This document shows positions 18,464 to 27,472 of a stretch of 64,000 nt of DNA, in pieces. The stretch's first letter is position 1. Each line of letters opens with the position of its first letter. The notes under the pieces were generated by a model, which made no database searches, was not told the origin of the DNA, and saw only the letters and a list, made by a program, of their open reading frames with translations. The translations under genes were made by a program, and so were the position numbers. The DNA lies in the NCBI RefSeq assembly GCF_000161795.2, contig NZ_CP006882.1:744001-808000 (forward strand), in the 5' to 3' direction. The DNA is from Synechococcus sp. WH 8109 (lineage in GTDB: Bacteria; Cyanobacteriota; Cyanobacteriia; PCC-6307; Cyanobiaceae).

Positions 18464-18805
18464 ATGCGGGTTGAGCGTCCCTGGGGCTGGTACGAAACGC
18501 TGACCCAGGGGGACAACTATTTGGTCAAACGGCTGCTGGTTCGTGCCGGGCAGCAGTTGTCGCTGCAGCGGCATCGTCATCGCAGCGAAAGTTGGACCGT
18601 GGTGTCCGGCTCGGGGGCTCTGCACTGCGGCGACACCTGGCATCCCGCCAGCGCGGGCGTCATGCTCTCGATCCCCTGCGGCGCTGTGCATCGCGCCCGT
18701 GCAGACGGTTCAGATCTACTGATTCTGGAAGTTCAGCACGGTGATGATCTGCGGGAAGACGACATCGAACGGCTGCAGGATGATTACGGCCGGGTGATAA
18801 ATTGA
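18464..18805 (+). CDS. Cupin, mannose-6-phosphate isomerase type II-like
   Basis: A 113-residue single cupin domain: RPWGWYETLTQGDNYLVKRL, LQRHRHRSESWTVVSGSG, IPCGAVHRA. This matches the C-terminal isomerase domain of ManC/AlgA-type enzymes, with metal-binding His residues in HRHRSESW and VHR. In bifunctional ManC this domain is fused to a GDP-mannose pyrophosphorylase; here it stands alone. It could interconvert fructose-6-P and mannose-6-P or have another sugar role. It starts 13 bases after recD. Confidence 0.8.
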   Translation: MRVERPWGWYETLTQGDNYLVKRLLVRAGQQLSLQRHRHRSESWTVVSGSGALHCGDTWHPASAGVMLSIPCGAVHRARADGSDLLILEVQHGDDLREDDIERLQDDYGRVIN

Positions 18806-18842
18806 TAATCAACCTTTGAAGCGTAGGCAACACAACCAGAGC

Positions 18843-18858
18843 GCAACTCTTACGTTGC
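18843..18858 (+). promoter_or_regulatory. Small leader hairpin before the DEAD-box helicase gene
   Basis: GCAAC (18843-18847) pairs with GTTGC (18854-18858) around the loop TCTTAC, and the purine-rich GGGAGG follows at 18860-18865. The hairpin directly abuts the likely ribosome-binding site, so it could modulate translation. Cyanobacterial RNA-helicase genes are often controlled through their leaders, but no such role is shown here. Confidence 0.35.
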
Positions 18859-18867
18859 AGGGAGGTT

Positions 18868-20691
18868 GTGAGCCTGATTTCAGAGATCAATCAGGCGAAG
18901 CCACCTTTCATGACTGAACAGCAACAGCAGCGCGACGATTCCGCCTGCGCAGTGGATCTTTCTGCATCCGACCTGCCGGCATCCAACTCCAATGCTGAGG
19001 TGTTCACCACCACCATCACATCGGCTGAGCCGGAATCAGGTTTCGCCGGTTTTGGTTTCAGTGAGGCTCTGCTCCGCACCCTGGCGGACAAGGGATACAG
19101 CGAACCTTCCCCCATTCAGAAGGCGGCCTTCCCCGAGCTGATGCTCGGCCGCGATCTGGTGGGTCAGGCCCAGACCGGCACCGGCAAAACAGCAGCGTTT
19201 GCCCTTCCGTTGCTCGAGCGCCTCGAGAGCGGCCAGAAAACACCCCAGGCCCTCGTGCTCGCCCCCACACGGGAGCTGGCGATGCAGGTGGCCGAATCGT
19301 TCAAGGCCTATTCCGCCGGCCATCCCCATCTGAAGGTGCTGGCGGTGTACGGCGGCACGGATTTCCGCTCTCAGATCAGTGCCCTCAGGCGCGGAGTTGA
19401 TGTGGTGGTGGGGACCCCCGGCCGGGTGATGGACCACATGCGTCAGGGCACACTCGACACCAGCGGTCTGCGCAGCCTGGTGCTCGATGAAGCGGACGAA
19501 ATGCTCCGCATGGGCTTCATCGATGATGTGGAGTGGATTCTCGACCAGCTTCCGGAGCAGCGACAGGTGGTGCTGTTCTCCGCGACGATGCCTCCTGAGA
19601 TCCGTCGCCTGTCCAAGCGTTATCTCAAGGATCCGGCCGAGGTCACGATCCGCACCAAGGATCAGGAAGGCAAGCGGATCCGCCAGCGTTCGATCACGGT
19701 GCCGATGCCGCACAAGCTTGAGGCCCTGCAGCGGGTTCTCGACGCCTGTGGGGGTGAGGGTGTGATCATCTTTGCTCGAACCAAGGCGATCACCCTGACC
19801 GTGGCCGAAACCCTTGAGGCCGGTGGCCATCAGGTGGCGGTGCTCAATGGCGACGTTCCCCAGAACCAACGGGAGCGCACCGTGGAGAGGCTGCGCAGTG
19901 GATCGGTCGACATCCTTGTGGCCACCGACGTTGCAGCACGGGGTCTCGATGTGGAGCGCATCGGCCTGGTGATCAACTACGACATGCCGTTCGACAGCGA
20001 GGCCTACGTGCACCGCATCGGCCGGACGGGCCGGGCTGGACGCACCGGAGAAGCGGTTCTGTTCGTGACTCCACGGGAACGCCGTTTCATCCGCAACCTC
20101 GAGCGGGCCACGGGCCAACCGATTGAAGCGATGGAGGTGCCCGGCAACACAGCCATCAACCAGGGACGGCTGGACCGCCTGCGCAAGCGTTTGAGTGATG
20201 CGGCTCAATCCCAACGCCCTGACGCCGATGAAGCGGCCTTGCTCCAGGAATTGATGCAGCGGGTGGCCACGGAACTTGAGCTCACCCCCGACCAGCTGGC
20301 CATGGCGGCACTCAACCTGGCCATCGGCCCCGATGCGCTGTTGCGTAAGGGCGACGACGACTGGATTCAGAACACCCGTCGCAATGACCGCGACCGCGAT
20401 CGCCATTCAGGGGACCGCCGTGAGCGGCGCGAGCGTCCGGCCCGGGCTCCTGAGGAGAACATGCAGCGCTACCGAGTTGAGGTAGGTCACCGCGATCGGG
20501 TCAAGCCGGGCAACCTGGTGGGTGCCATCGCCGGCGAGACCGGTCTGCAGGGCAGGATGATCGGTCGCATTCAGATTTTTGACAATCACAGCCTGGTGGA
20601 TCTTCCGAAGGGCATGCCGGAAGATGTGTTCAACAGCCTTCAACGCCTGCGCGTGATGAACCGCGAACTGCAAATCAGCAAGGCCGCTTGA
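18868..20691 (+). CDS. deaD: DEAD-box ATP-dependent RNA helicase (CsdA/DeaD-like)
   Basis: 607 residues from GTG 18868; ATG at 18910 (MTEQQQQRDD) is an equally plausible start. The N-terminal ~55 residues are low complexity. The core then has GFSEALLRTLADKGYSEPSPIQ (Q motif), AQTGTGKT (~100), PTRELAMQ, LDEADEMLRMGF (~205), SATMPPEI, and HRIGRTGRAG. A basic linker rich in Arg/Asp leads to a C-terminal DbpA-type RNA-binding domain (~531-605). The protein remodels structured RNA, typically in cold adaptation and ribosome assembly. The stop overlaps the next ATG. Confidence 0.93.
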   Translation: MSLISEINQAKPPFMTEQQQQRDDSACAVDLSASDLPASNSNAEVFTTTITSAEPESGFAGFGFSEALLRTLADKGYSEPSPIQKAAFPELMLGRDLVGQAQTGTGKTAAFALPLLERLESGQKTPQALVLAPTRELAMQVAESFKAYSAGHPHLKVLAVYGGTDFRSQISALRRGVDVVVGTPGRVMDHMRQGTLDTSGLRSLVLDEADEMLRMGFIDDVEWILDQLPEQRQVVLFSATMPPEIRRLSKRYLKDPAEVTIRTKDQEGKRIRQRSITVPMPHKLEALQRVLDACGGEGVIIFARTKAITLTVAETLEAGGHQVAVLNGDVPQNQRERTVERLRSGSVDILVATDVAARGLDVERIGLVINYDMPFDSEAYVHRIGRTGRAGRTGEAVLFVTPRERRFIRNLERATGQPIEAMEVPGNTAINQGRLDRLRKRLSDAAQSQRPDADEAALLQELMQRVATELELTPDQLAMAALNLAIGPDALLRKGDDDWIQNTRRNDRDRDRHSGDRRERRERPARAPEENMQRYRVEVGHRDRVKPGNLVGAIAGETGLQGRMIGRIQIFDNHSLVDLPKGMPEDVFNSLQRLRVMNRELQISKAA

Positions 20692-20939
20692 TGCGTGCGC
20701 TGTTGGCCGTTGGTCTGATGTCGGCTCCCCTGGCTGCTTCAGCCACGGACAACAGCCTGATCACCCAGTTCTGCAAGACGGCCGTCAAGGCCGAGCTTCA
20801 TAGGGCTGGGACCGTTCCTCCGGAGGGAATGGTGGATCACACCTGCCGTTGTTTTCTCGCCGAAGTGCAGAACGGGGCGGGGATCCAGACGGCCCAGGCC
20901 ACCTGCAAGGCCAAGGCTGCCGAGACCTACGGTCTCTGA
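20691..20939 (+). CDS. Small exported cysteine-containing protein
   Basis: An 82-residue protein with a signal peptide (RALLAVGLMSAPLAASA, cleavage near AxA). The mature part is short and contains four Cys (FCKTAV, HTCRCF, ATCKAK), probably forming disulfides in the periplasm or lumen. The ATG overlaps the helicase stop (TGATG). I recognise no family beyond small cyanobacterial exported proteins. Function unknown. Confidence 0.7.
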   Translation: MRALLAVGLMSAPLAASATDNSLITQFCKTAVKAELHRAGTVPPEGMVDHTCRCFLAEVQNGAGIQTAQATCKAKAAETYGL

Positions 20940-20959
20940 TCCCCGGGGATCAAAAACCG

Positions 20960-21154
20960 TCAGAGATAGCTCACCTGAACGGTGGCCTCGGGCTGAAGCA
21001 GCGCCAATTTCTCCACCACCTGAATCAACTCGATCTGCTCGCTCGGCGTGCCCTGCCGGATCAAGTTGTTGAGCAGCACAAGTTTGTCCACTGGATCCAG
21101 CTCTCCATCGGCGGTCCAGCTCAGAACCTGGAAACAAAGGCTGTCGAATGTCAT
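20960..21154 (-). CDS. Small protein of unknown function
   Basis: A 64-residue acidic protein: MTFDSLCFQVLSWTADGELD, then PVDKLVLLNNLIRQGTPSEQ and helical QIELIQVVEKLALLQPEA. The composition is plainly protein-like and resembles small proteins common in picocyanobacteria. It has no membrane segment. It is convergent with the exported Cys protein and divergent from the RRM gene. Function unknown. Confidence 0.65.
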   Translation of the reverse strand: MTFDSLCFQVLSWTADGELDPVDKLVLLNNLIRQGTPSEQIELIQVVEKLALLQPEATVQVSYL

Positions 21155-21351
21155 CTCTCTCCTGCGTCAGGGACTTCTGACAATGGAGTGAATGGCTCGG
21201 TTGCTGGCGAGTCTTCGCAATTGCTTCTTTTTTTTGTGTTGATTCGTGCGACTGCCCTGTAACGTCATCGGGTTCAAGCTTGAGCACTGGCCCTTTCCGA
21301 GCTTTCGGAACCAGCTCAAGCGACTGAGCACGTTCAACGGTTCCACGGTCC

Positions 21352-21639
21352 ATGACCATCTACATCGGCAATCTTTCGTTCCAGGCGGAGCAGGAGCACC
21401 TCTTCGATCTCTTTAGTGAGTACGGCGAGGTCAAGAACTGCAGCCTGCCCCTGGATCGTGAGACCGGCCGCAAACGCGGTTTCGCCTTCGTCGAAATGGT
21501 CAACGATGCCGATGAGCAGAAAGCCATCGATGACCTTCAGGACGTGGAGTGGATGGGCTGCATGATCCGCGTGAGCAAAGCCACCCCTCGGGAGCGCTCC
21601 GGCGGCCCCCGTGGTGGCGGCGGCGGTTACCGCGGCTGA
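21352..21639 (+). CDS. rbp: RRM-type RNA-binding protein (cyanobacterial Rbp)
   Basis: A 95-residue single RNA-recognition motif. RNP2 is IYIGNLS (3-9), RNP1 is KRGFAFVEM (41-49), and a glycine-rich tail runs from ~83 (SGGPRGGGGG). Cyanobacterial Rbp proteins are often cold-induced and help bind or localise mRNA. The ~195-base region upstream contains a T-rich stretch (21227-21239) and may form a structured leader. It converges with the next gene, only three bases between the stops. Confidence 0.93.
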   Translation: MTIYIGNLSFQAEQEHLFDLFSEYGEVKNCSLPLDRETGRKRGFAFVEMVNDADEQKAIDDLQDVEWMGCMIRVSKATPRERSGGPRGGGGGYRG

Positions 21640-21642
21640 GGC

Positions 21643-21837
21643 TCAGGCCTCGGCCTCCATCAGGTCCAATTCCATTTCACGCAAGCTCAGCCGACGCAGC
21701 ACACCATCGCTGCTGTTGGCTGGGCTTTCCTGATGCTCACGGGCGTCCTGGAACTGGGGCAAGACAGCCCGCAGTCCACGGCGTTTCTGCCGCGCCAGGT
21801 AGCGGTGAAAGCGGTTGAACGACCTTGATCGGCTCAT
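21643..21837 (-). CDS. Small basic protein of unknown function
   Basis: A 64-residue protein with a strongly basic N-terminus (MSRSRSFNRFHRYLARQKRR) and an acidic C-terminus (LSLREMELDLMEAEA), no membrane segment. The charge layout suggests nucleic-acid or protein binding, but no family is recognised. It is convergent with rbp and divergent from the ABC exporter. Codon composition is consistent with a real gene. Confidence 0.6.
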   Translation of the reverse strand: MSRSRSFNRFHRYLARQKRRGLRAVLPQFQDAREHQESPANSSDGVLRRLSLREMELDLMEAEA

Positions 21838-21881
21838 GGCACCTCCTTCAATTGTGGTTCCGTTGTAGTGCGTCTTCAGGG

Positions 21882-23696
21882 GTGAAAACCGTGTCGGAAC
21901 GAACCCTCAGGAAAGCTTCAGCAAATCGCTCCCCCTTGATGCGGTTGTTGCGCCATCTGGCGCCGCAGCGCCGCCTGGTGGTTGCAGCGGTGATCTGCTC
22001 CCTGCTCAACAAGCTGTTCGATCTGGCCCCACCGATCTTGATTGGCCTGGCCGTTGATGTGGTGTTACTCAAGGAGCAATCTGTGCTGGCGGGTTTCGGT
22101 CTGAGGACCGCCGGCCAGCAACTGTGGGGTCTGGCCCTGCTCACCTTTTTGATTTGGGCGGCGGAGTCGCTGTTCGAATACCTCTACGACGTGCTCTGGC
22201 GCAACCTGGCGCAAACCACCCAGCACAGCCTCAGGCTCGAGGCCTATGACCATCTGCAGAAGCTGGAGCTGGCCTTTTTCGAGCAGGACAGCACCGGTCG
22301 CCTGATGGCGGTGCTCAATGACGACATCAACCAGCTCGAACGGTTCCTGGATCGGGGTGCCAACCAGATCCTGCAGTTGATCACCACCGTGCTGGTGGTG
22401 GGCATCGGCATGGCGATGGTGGCGCCGGAGGTGGCCCTGTTCGCCTATTTGCCGATTCCGGTGATTCTCTGGGGATCGCTGCATTTCCAGCGCCAGCTGG
22501 CGCCGCGCTATCGGGAGGTGCGGGCCCGGGCTGGCGACCTCGCCTCCAGGCTCGCCAACAATCTGGGGGGGATGCTCACGATCAAGAGCTTCACCGCTGA
22601 GGGTCTGGAACTGGAGCGGCTGCGGGCGGAAAGCCTGGCCTACCGCCAGAGCAATGCCCGGGCGATTCGTCTCTCGGCGGCCTTCATTCCCTTGATTCGC
22701 TTCGCGATTCTGTTCGCCTTCCTGGCGATTCTGTTAATCGGTGGGTTCAAGGCCCTGGCCGGGGAACTGCCTGTGGCCACCTACAGCGTTCTGGTGTTCA
22801 TCACCCAGCGGCTTCTCTGGCCGTTAACCGCCATTGGCCGCACCCTCGATGAGTACCAGCGCTCGATGGCCTCCACGCAACGGGTGCTTGATCTGATCGA
22901 TACGCCGGTGGTAATCCAGGGAGGAACGGTGCCGGTGGATCCGCAGCGGCTCCTGGGCGAGATTCGCTTTGAAGCGGTGGATTTCGCCTATGCCGGCCGA
23001 TCAACGCTTCTGCAGGGCTTCGATCTCACCGTGCCAGCGGGATCGACCCTCGGCATCGTGGGGGCGACGGGGTCTGGCAAGAGCACCGTGGTGAAGCTGT
23101 TGTTGCGGCTGTATGAGCGCAATGGCGGACGCATCTGTCTGGATGGAGTCCCCATCGACACCCTGCAACTGCAGGACCTGCGCCGCTGCATCGCCCTGGT
23201 GAGTCAGGACGTTTACCTCTTCCATGGCACTGTGGCCGAAAACATCGCCTATGGCGTAGCAGATCCCAATCCGGTGGCTATTGAGCAGGCCGCTCGCCTG
23301 GCGGAAGCCGCTGGCTTCATCGACGCCTTGCCCCAGGGTTACGACACCCTGGTGGGGGAGCGGGGGCAGCGGCTCTCCGGCGGACAGCGTCAGCGCATCG
23401 CTTTGGCCCGCGCCATCCTTAAGGATGCGCCGGTGCTGGTGCTCGATGAAGCCACCGCTGCTGTGGACAACGACACCGAAGCCGCCATCCAGCGCTCCTT
23501 GGCACAGATCACTCAGCACCGCACCACCGTGGTAATCGCCCACCGGCTCAGCACTGTGCGCCATGCCGATTGGATTGTGGTGATGGACCAGGGCCGGATT
23601 GTGGAGCAGGGCAGCCACGACAGCCTTGTGGACCAGGGCGGGATCTACACCAACCTCTGGCAGGTCCAGGCCGGCGAAGGGCTTATCGCTTCCTGA
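21882..23696 (+). CDS. ABC exporter, fused permease and ATPase (MsbA/lipid-export type)
   Basis: 604 residues from GTG 21882 (GTG 21891 is an alternative; the frame is open to 21825 but that part is antisense to the preceding gene). There are six membrane segments in the first ~320 residues. The ATPase has Walker A GATGSGKST (~393), signature LSGGQRQRIALARAIL (~498), Walker B VLVLDEATAAVD and an H-loop in VIAHRLST. Such half-transporters dimerise to export lipids, glycolipids, peptides or drugs. The substrate cannot be read. Confidence 0.88.
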   Translation: MKTVSERTLRKASANRSPLMRLLRHLAPQRRLVVAAVICSLLNKLFDLAPPILIGLAVDVVLLKEQSVLAGFGLRTAGQQLWGLALLTFLIWAAESLFEYLYDVLWRNLAQTTQHSLRLEAYDHLQKLELAFFEQDSTGRLMAVLNDDINQLERFLDRGANQILQLITTVLVVGIGMAMVAPEVALFAYLPIPVILWGSLHFQRQLAPRYREVRARAGDLASRLANNLGGMLTIKSFTAEGLELERLRAESLAYRQSNARAIRLSAAFIPLIRFAILFAFLAILLIGGFKALAGELPVATYSVLVFITQRLLWPLTAIGRTLDEYQRSMASTQRVLDLIDTPVVIQGGTVPVDPQRLLGEIRFEAVDFAYAGRSTLLQGFDLTVPAGSTLGIVGATGSGKSTVVKLLLRLYERNGGRICLDGVPIDTLQLQDLRRCIALVSQDVYLFHGTVAENIAYGVADPNPVAIEQAARLAEAAGFIDALPQGYDTLVGERGQRLSGGQRQRIALARAILKDAPVLVLDEATAAVDNDTEAAIQRSLAQITQHRTTVVIAHRLSTVRHADWIVVMDQGRIVEQGSHDSLVDQGGIYTNLWQVQAGEGLIAS

Positions 23697-23728
23697 AGCA
23701 GCTGTTGTTGCCGGCAGATCCCGCGACC

Positions 23729-25858
23729 ATGCTGGGTCCGCAAGCCGGCGGTGCAGCCATGGCCATGCAGGCCTCGATCAGCCACGTCATGCATCACCCC
23801 CTCGGGGTGTTCTCGATGTTGGTGGCGATCAGTGCGGCTGTGCCGCCTTTGATTCGGCGGTTGGGTCTGCCCGACCTGGTGGGGTTGCTGGCGGCTGGTG
23901 TGGTGGTGGGCCCCCATGCCTTGAACTGGGTCGACAGCAGCAGCGAAACGGTGCGGCTGCTTTCCGATCTCGGGGCGGTGTATCTGCTGTTCACCATGGG
24001 GCTGGAGATCGACCTCGAGGAGTTCAACCGGGTCAAACGCCGCTCGTTCATCTATGGCCTGCTGATCCTGTTAATCGGTGTGGGCACGGGAGTGTCGATC
24101 GGCCTGATGGCGGGCTTCGCCTCGGTGTCGTGCCTGTTGCTCGGCGCCCTGATGGCCACCCACACCCCCTTGGGTTACCCGATCGTGCGCAGTTATGGCG
24201 CTCAGAAGGATGAGTCGGTGGTGGTGAGCGTGGGCAGCACGATCTTCACCGACATCGTGGCTCTGCTGCTGCTGGCGGTGGGGCTGGGGCTGGGCCAGGG
24301 CAGCCTCAGCGGACTGGGGCTGGGCCTGCTGCTGCTAAAGATCGGTGGCTTCGCTCTGGTGGTGGTGATCGGCATCCGCTGGCTGGGCCGGCGCCTGGTG
24401 CTGAGGGGCATCAGCGATGAAAACAGGATGGTGCTCGCTGTTCTGGTGGCCCTGTTCTTGGCCTCCCTCGGGGCTGAGCTGGCCGGCGTCGAGAAGATCG
24501 TCGGCGCCTTCCTGGCTGGTCTGGCGGTGAATTCCGTGTTGCCCGAGGGCCGGGTGAAGGAGCAGGTGATTTTTGTGGGTGGCGTGCTGTTCATCCCGAT
24601 CTTCTTCATCGATCTGGGCTTGCTGCTGGATCTGGGCAGCCTTGGCGAAAGCCTGGGCAACTTTCAGTTCACCGCGCTGATGCTGGTGGGCGCCATCGGC
24701 GGCAAGGGCCTGGCGTCGTGGTTCAGCGGTCGGCTGTTCGGTTATCGCCGCGCCCAGATCCTGATGATGTGGTCGCTGACGATGCCCAAGGTGGCGGCGA
24801 CCCTGGCCACCGCTTTCATTGGCTATCAGGCGGGCCTGCTCAATCAGACCGTGCTCAACAGCGTGCTGGCGGTGATGGTGGTGACGGCCACCCTGGGACC
24901 GATCCTCACCGAGCAGTCGGTGACCCGGCTCAAGGATCCCAGCCCCGATGCGGTGCCGGTCAGCTTCGGTGAAGAAGCGGCGGTGCTGGATGGCGTTAAT
25001 GAGGTGGTGCAGCGCCCCCTGCGCATCGTGGTGCCGGTGGCCAACCCCAGCACCGAGAAAGGGTTGCTGAGCATGGCGGCTCGTCTGGTGCAGGGCTCAT
25101 CGGGGGCTGAAGGTGTGCTGCTGCCCCTGGCGATGGTGAATCCCAGCCTCGAGGAGATGCGCGGTGGCTTGAACCGGGCCGTTGCGGCAGCGCGCGGACG
25201 CCTCAGCACGGCGGAGAGCATCGGCGCCCAGTTGGCTGTGCCCACCCGCAGCCTGCTGCGGCTGGATGAAGACATCGCCGGCGGCATGAGCCGCACAGCC
25301 TTGGAGCAGGCTGCGGATCTGTTGCTGATCGGTGCAGCCCGCAGCGATCAGCTCCGGGCCTGGCTGATGGGCGACATCGTTGATGGGGTCTGCCGCACGG
25401 CCCACTGTCCGGTGGTGGTGGTGAATCTGGGCCGTGAGACCGATAACGGCCTGGGCCGGATCCTCGTTCCGATCAAAGATCTCTCCGCCAGTGCCCGCGA
25501 GCAGTTCGAACTGGCGCTGCGGGTGATCAACTCAGCCCCGGAGGATCAGCGCGTGCGGATCACCCTGCTGCATGTACACGACCCCCGCTTCAGCGGCCAG
25601 GACCGTCATTGGATGGAACAGCAGCTGATCCGCTGGCGCCCACCGGGGATTCCGGAGGAGCGGTTCCACATCGTGATCGTGCGGGGGCCCGGCATCGACG
25701 GGGCCATTCATCGCCTCAGTCGCGAACACGATCTGGTGATCCTGCGCACCCAGCGCAGGCGGGTTGCCGGTCTGCCGATTCCCGGCAGTGATCGCACCAG
25801 CAAATTGATCCGTCAGCTCCCCTGCGCCTCGATGGTGATCAGCGATCCGTTGGTTTAA
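23729..25858 (+). CDS. CPA2-family Na+/H+ (or K+/H+) antiporter with C-terminal Usp-like domains
   Basis: 709 residues from ATG 23729; 23759 is an alternative. Around twelve membrane segments begin near PLGVFSMLVAISAAVPPL and include RRLGLPDLVGLLAAGVVVGP and a TDIVALLLLAV segment carrying the conserved acidic transport residue. From ~425 the protein becomes soluble with two universal-stress-protein-like domains (IVVPVANPSTEKG, later ILVPIKDLSASAREQFELAL). Such fusions suggest nucleotide or stress gating. Likely roles are pH, sodium or potassium homeostasis in the plasma or thylakoid membrane. The gene starts 32 bases after the ABC exporter. Confidence 0.88.
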   Translation: MLGPQAGGAAMAMQASISHVMHHPLGVFSMLVAISAAVPPLIRRLGLPDLVGLLAAGVVVGPHALNWVDSSSETVRLLSDLGAVYLLFTMGLEIDLEEFNRVKRRSFIYGLLILLIGVGTGVSIGLMAGFASVSCLLLGALMATHTPLGYPIVRSYGAQKDESVVVSVGSTIFTDIVALLLLAVGLGLGQGSLSGLGLGLLLLKIGGFALVVVIGIRWLGRRLVLRGISDENRMVLAVLVALFLASLGAELAGVEKIVGAFLAGLAVNSVLPEGRVKEQVIFVGGVLFIPIFFIDLGLLLDLGSLGESLGNFQFTALMLVGAIGGKGLASWFSGRLFGYRRAQILMMWSLTMPKVAATLATAFIGYQAGLLNQTVLNSVLAVMVVTATLGPILTEQSVTRLKDPSPDAVPVSFGEEAAVLDGVNEVVQRPLRIVVPVANPSTEKGLLSMAARLVQGSSGAEGVLLPLAMVNPSLEEMRGGLNRAVAAARGRLSTAESIGAQLAVPTRSLLRLDEDIAGGMSRTALEQAADLLLIGAARSDQLRAWLMGDIVDGVCRTAHCPVVVVNLGRETDNGLGRILVPIKDLSASAREQFELALRVINSAPEDQRVRITLLHVHDPRFSGQDRHWMEQQLIRWRPPGIPEERFHIVIVRGPGIDGAIHRLSREHDLVILRTQRRRVAGLPIPGSDRTSKLIRQLPCASMVISDPLV

Positions 25859-25901
25859 CAGAGGTCTGCCCCTCTACCCGAGATGGGACGAGCACGCCAA
25901 G

Positions 25902-26867
25902 ATGCTGCATAGCACGTGTTCCATGCCACAAGCCCCCCCTGCTAAGGCGTCATCTGAGGCCATCAATTGGCCGGTGGTTGCTGCTGTGGTGGCGGGTCTC
26001 AGCGGTGGTCTGATTCTTTCGGTTCCGCTGAGCCGGTTGATCACGGCGCCATCCAGCACGGCAGATCAACCCTTCGCCCTGCCTCAGCCCGCGCCGCTGG
26101 CCAACCCGTTTACCGGGTGGACCGGCTTCGGGGCCAGGGAGGTGGTGGTGCTGGGCCGGGACCGCACCGGCAGCAACACCGATGTGATCTTCACGGTGCG
26201 GGTGGATGGCACCACCACGTCGATCACCCAGATCCCCCGCGACAGCTACATCGATGCCGAGGGCTTCGGCGGCATCAAGCTCAATGCGCTGATGGCCTAC
26301 GGCGGTGTGGAGGCGGTGGAGCGGGAGTTGTCGCGCCTGATGAACCGCCCGATCCGTCATCACATCGTGGTGCGCCTGGATGCGATTGAAACCCTGGCCA
26401 ACCTGGTGGGGGGCATCGAAGTGGATGTTCCCAAGCGCCTGTACTACGTCGATCGCAGTCAGAACCTGTTGATCGATCTGCAGCCAGGACCCCAGCTGTT
26501 GAAAGGCAAGGATCTGGAGGGTTTTCTGCGTTGGCGCAACGACGGCCGCGGCGATTTCGGCCGGCTGGAACGGCAGCAGCTGGCGCTGAAGGGGCTGTTT
26601 GAGCAGATGAAACAACCGCAGAATCTGATCCGCCTGCCGGCCTTGATCACTGCGGCGGGGCAGGCGTTGGAGACGGATCTGGGGCCAATGGAACTGGGCG
26701 GGTTGGTCACCGCCATGGGCACCACCGAGCTGAAGGCCACCAGCCTGAGGGCGGTTCCGTTCGATGCCGACGGCATCAGCTATCTGGATACGGAGTGGCC
26801 GGCGCACTCGAGCACTGGCGCCGATTCAGATGACCCCAACGGCCGGCGTTTCCGCTTCCTGTTCTGA
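25902..26867 (+). CDS. LytR-CpsA-Psr (LCP) family protein
   Basis: 321 residues with a short cytoplasmic lead, one membrane anchor (~25-50) and an extracytoplasmic LCP domain: VVVLGRDRTGSNTDVIFTVR, ITQIPRDSYIDAEGFGGIKLNA, and the Arg/Asp-rich LEGFLRWRNDGRGDFGRLER (lipid-phosphate binding). LCP enzymes transfer polysaccharides from undecaprenyl-phosphate carriers to peptidoglycan or other acceptors. A second LCP gene lies at 52688. The gene converges on psbP with no gap between stops. Confidence 0.88.
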   Translation: MLHSTCSMPQAPPAKASSEAINWPVVAAVVAGLSGGLILSVPLSRLITAPSSTADQPFALPQPAPLANPFTGWTGFGAREVVVLGRDRTGSNTDVIFTVRVDGTTTSITQIPRDSYIDAEGFGGIKLNALMAYGGVEAVERELSRLMNRPIRHHIVVRLDAIETLANLVGGIEVDVPKRLYYVDRSQNLLIDLQPGPQLLKGKDLEGFLRWRNDGRGDFGRLERQQLALKGLFEQMKQPQNLIRLPALITAAGQALETDLGPMELGGLVTAMGTTELKATSLRAVPFDADGISYLDTEWPAHSSTGADSDDPNGRRFRFLF

Positions 26868-27422
26868 TCAGATCAGCAGGGTCAGTGAGCGCACCACCCG
26901 GCCGCAGAGGTCACCCACCTTGTCCCAGCGGTCTTCGTTGACGCTAGTGGCCAGGGTGTAGAGCCGGCCGCGGTCCACCACGACGGTCGCCAACTCGTGG
27001 CGGTCGCGGTCTTCCAGGTGCACGGCGTATTCAAGGTCGTAGAAAGTGTGGCCATTCACTTCACGCTCCTGCGCTTCCACCAGCTCAGCGGTGCGGCCGC
27101 TGCCGGCTGTGGCGATCACTTCACGCCGCAGGCGCTCTCCTACGGCAACGGCGCTGCCCAGTTCACTCAGCTCGTCGTCTTCGTTCACCTTATTGATCAT
27201 CAGGCTCACGGTTTCATCGCTGTGGATGAGGTCGTGAAACACCACCCGGGGTCCGTTGCTTACCTGCACCTCGGTCCAACCCGTTGGATAGAGGAAGGCG
27301 AAACGGCCATCCGGGCTCTGGTACGACTGCAGCCCTGCCGTTGGTCCCGCCGCGCAGGCCCCCAGCACCAGTGCCAGAACGCCGCAAAGGATCACGCGAC
27401 TCAGAGACTGGAGGAGCTGCAT
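26868..27422 (-). CDS. psbP: PsbP-like photosystem II lipoprotein (CyanoP)
   Basis: 184 residues from the ATG at 27422, which gives a classic lipoprotein signal ([20 protein letters not shown] then GAC); an ATG nine codons upstream is also possible. The mature part has the PsbP fold signature [27 protein letters not shown], and a C-terminal [19 protein letters not shown]. CyanoP associates with PSII assembly intermediates on the lumenal side. It diverges from recR with 50 bases between starts. Confidence 0.88.
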   Translation of the reverse strand: MQLLQSLSRVILCGVLALVLGACAAGPTAGLQSYQSPDGRFAFLYPTGWTEVQVSNGPRVVFHDLIHSDETVSLMINKVNEDDELSELGSAVAVGERLRREVIATAGSGRTAELVEAQEREVNGHTFYDLEYAVHLEDRDRHELATVVVDRGRLYTLATSVNEDRWDKVGDLCGRVVRSLTLLI

Positions 27423-27472
27423 CAGCGGGGCGATCAATCCACGGGCCATTCTGCCGTTGTGGCCTGAGGGTT

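Noticed and set aside
20933-20966. 14-bp palindrome (20938-20951) nested in an imperfect inverted repeat after the exported Cys protein
   Set aside because: It lies between convergent stops but lacks a T-run on the side expected for either transcript.
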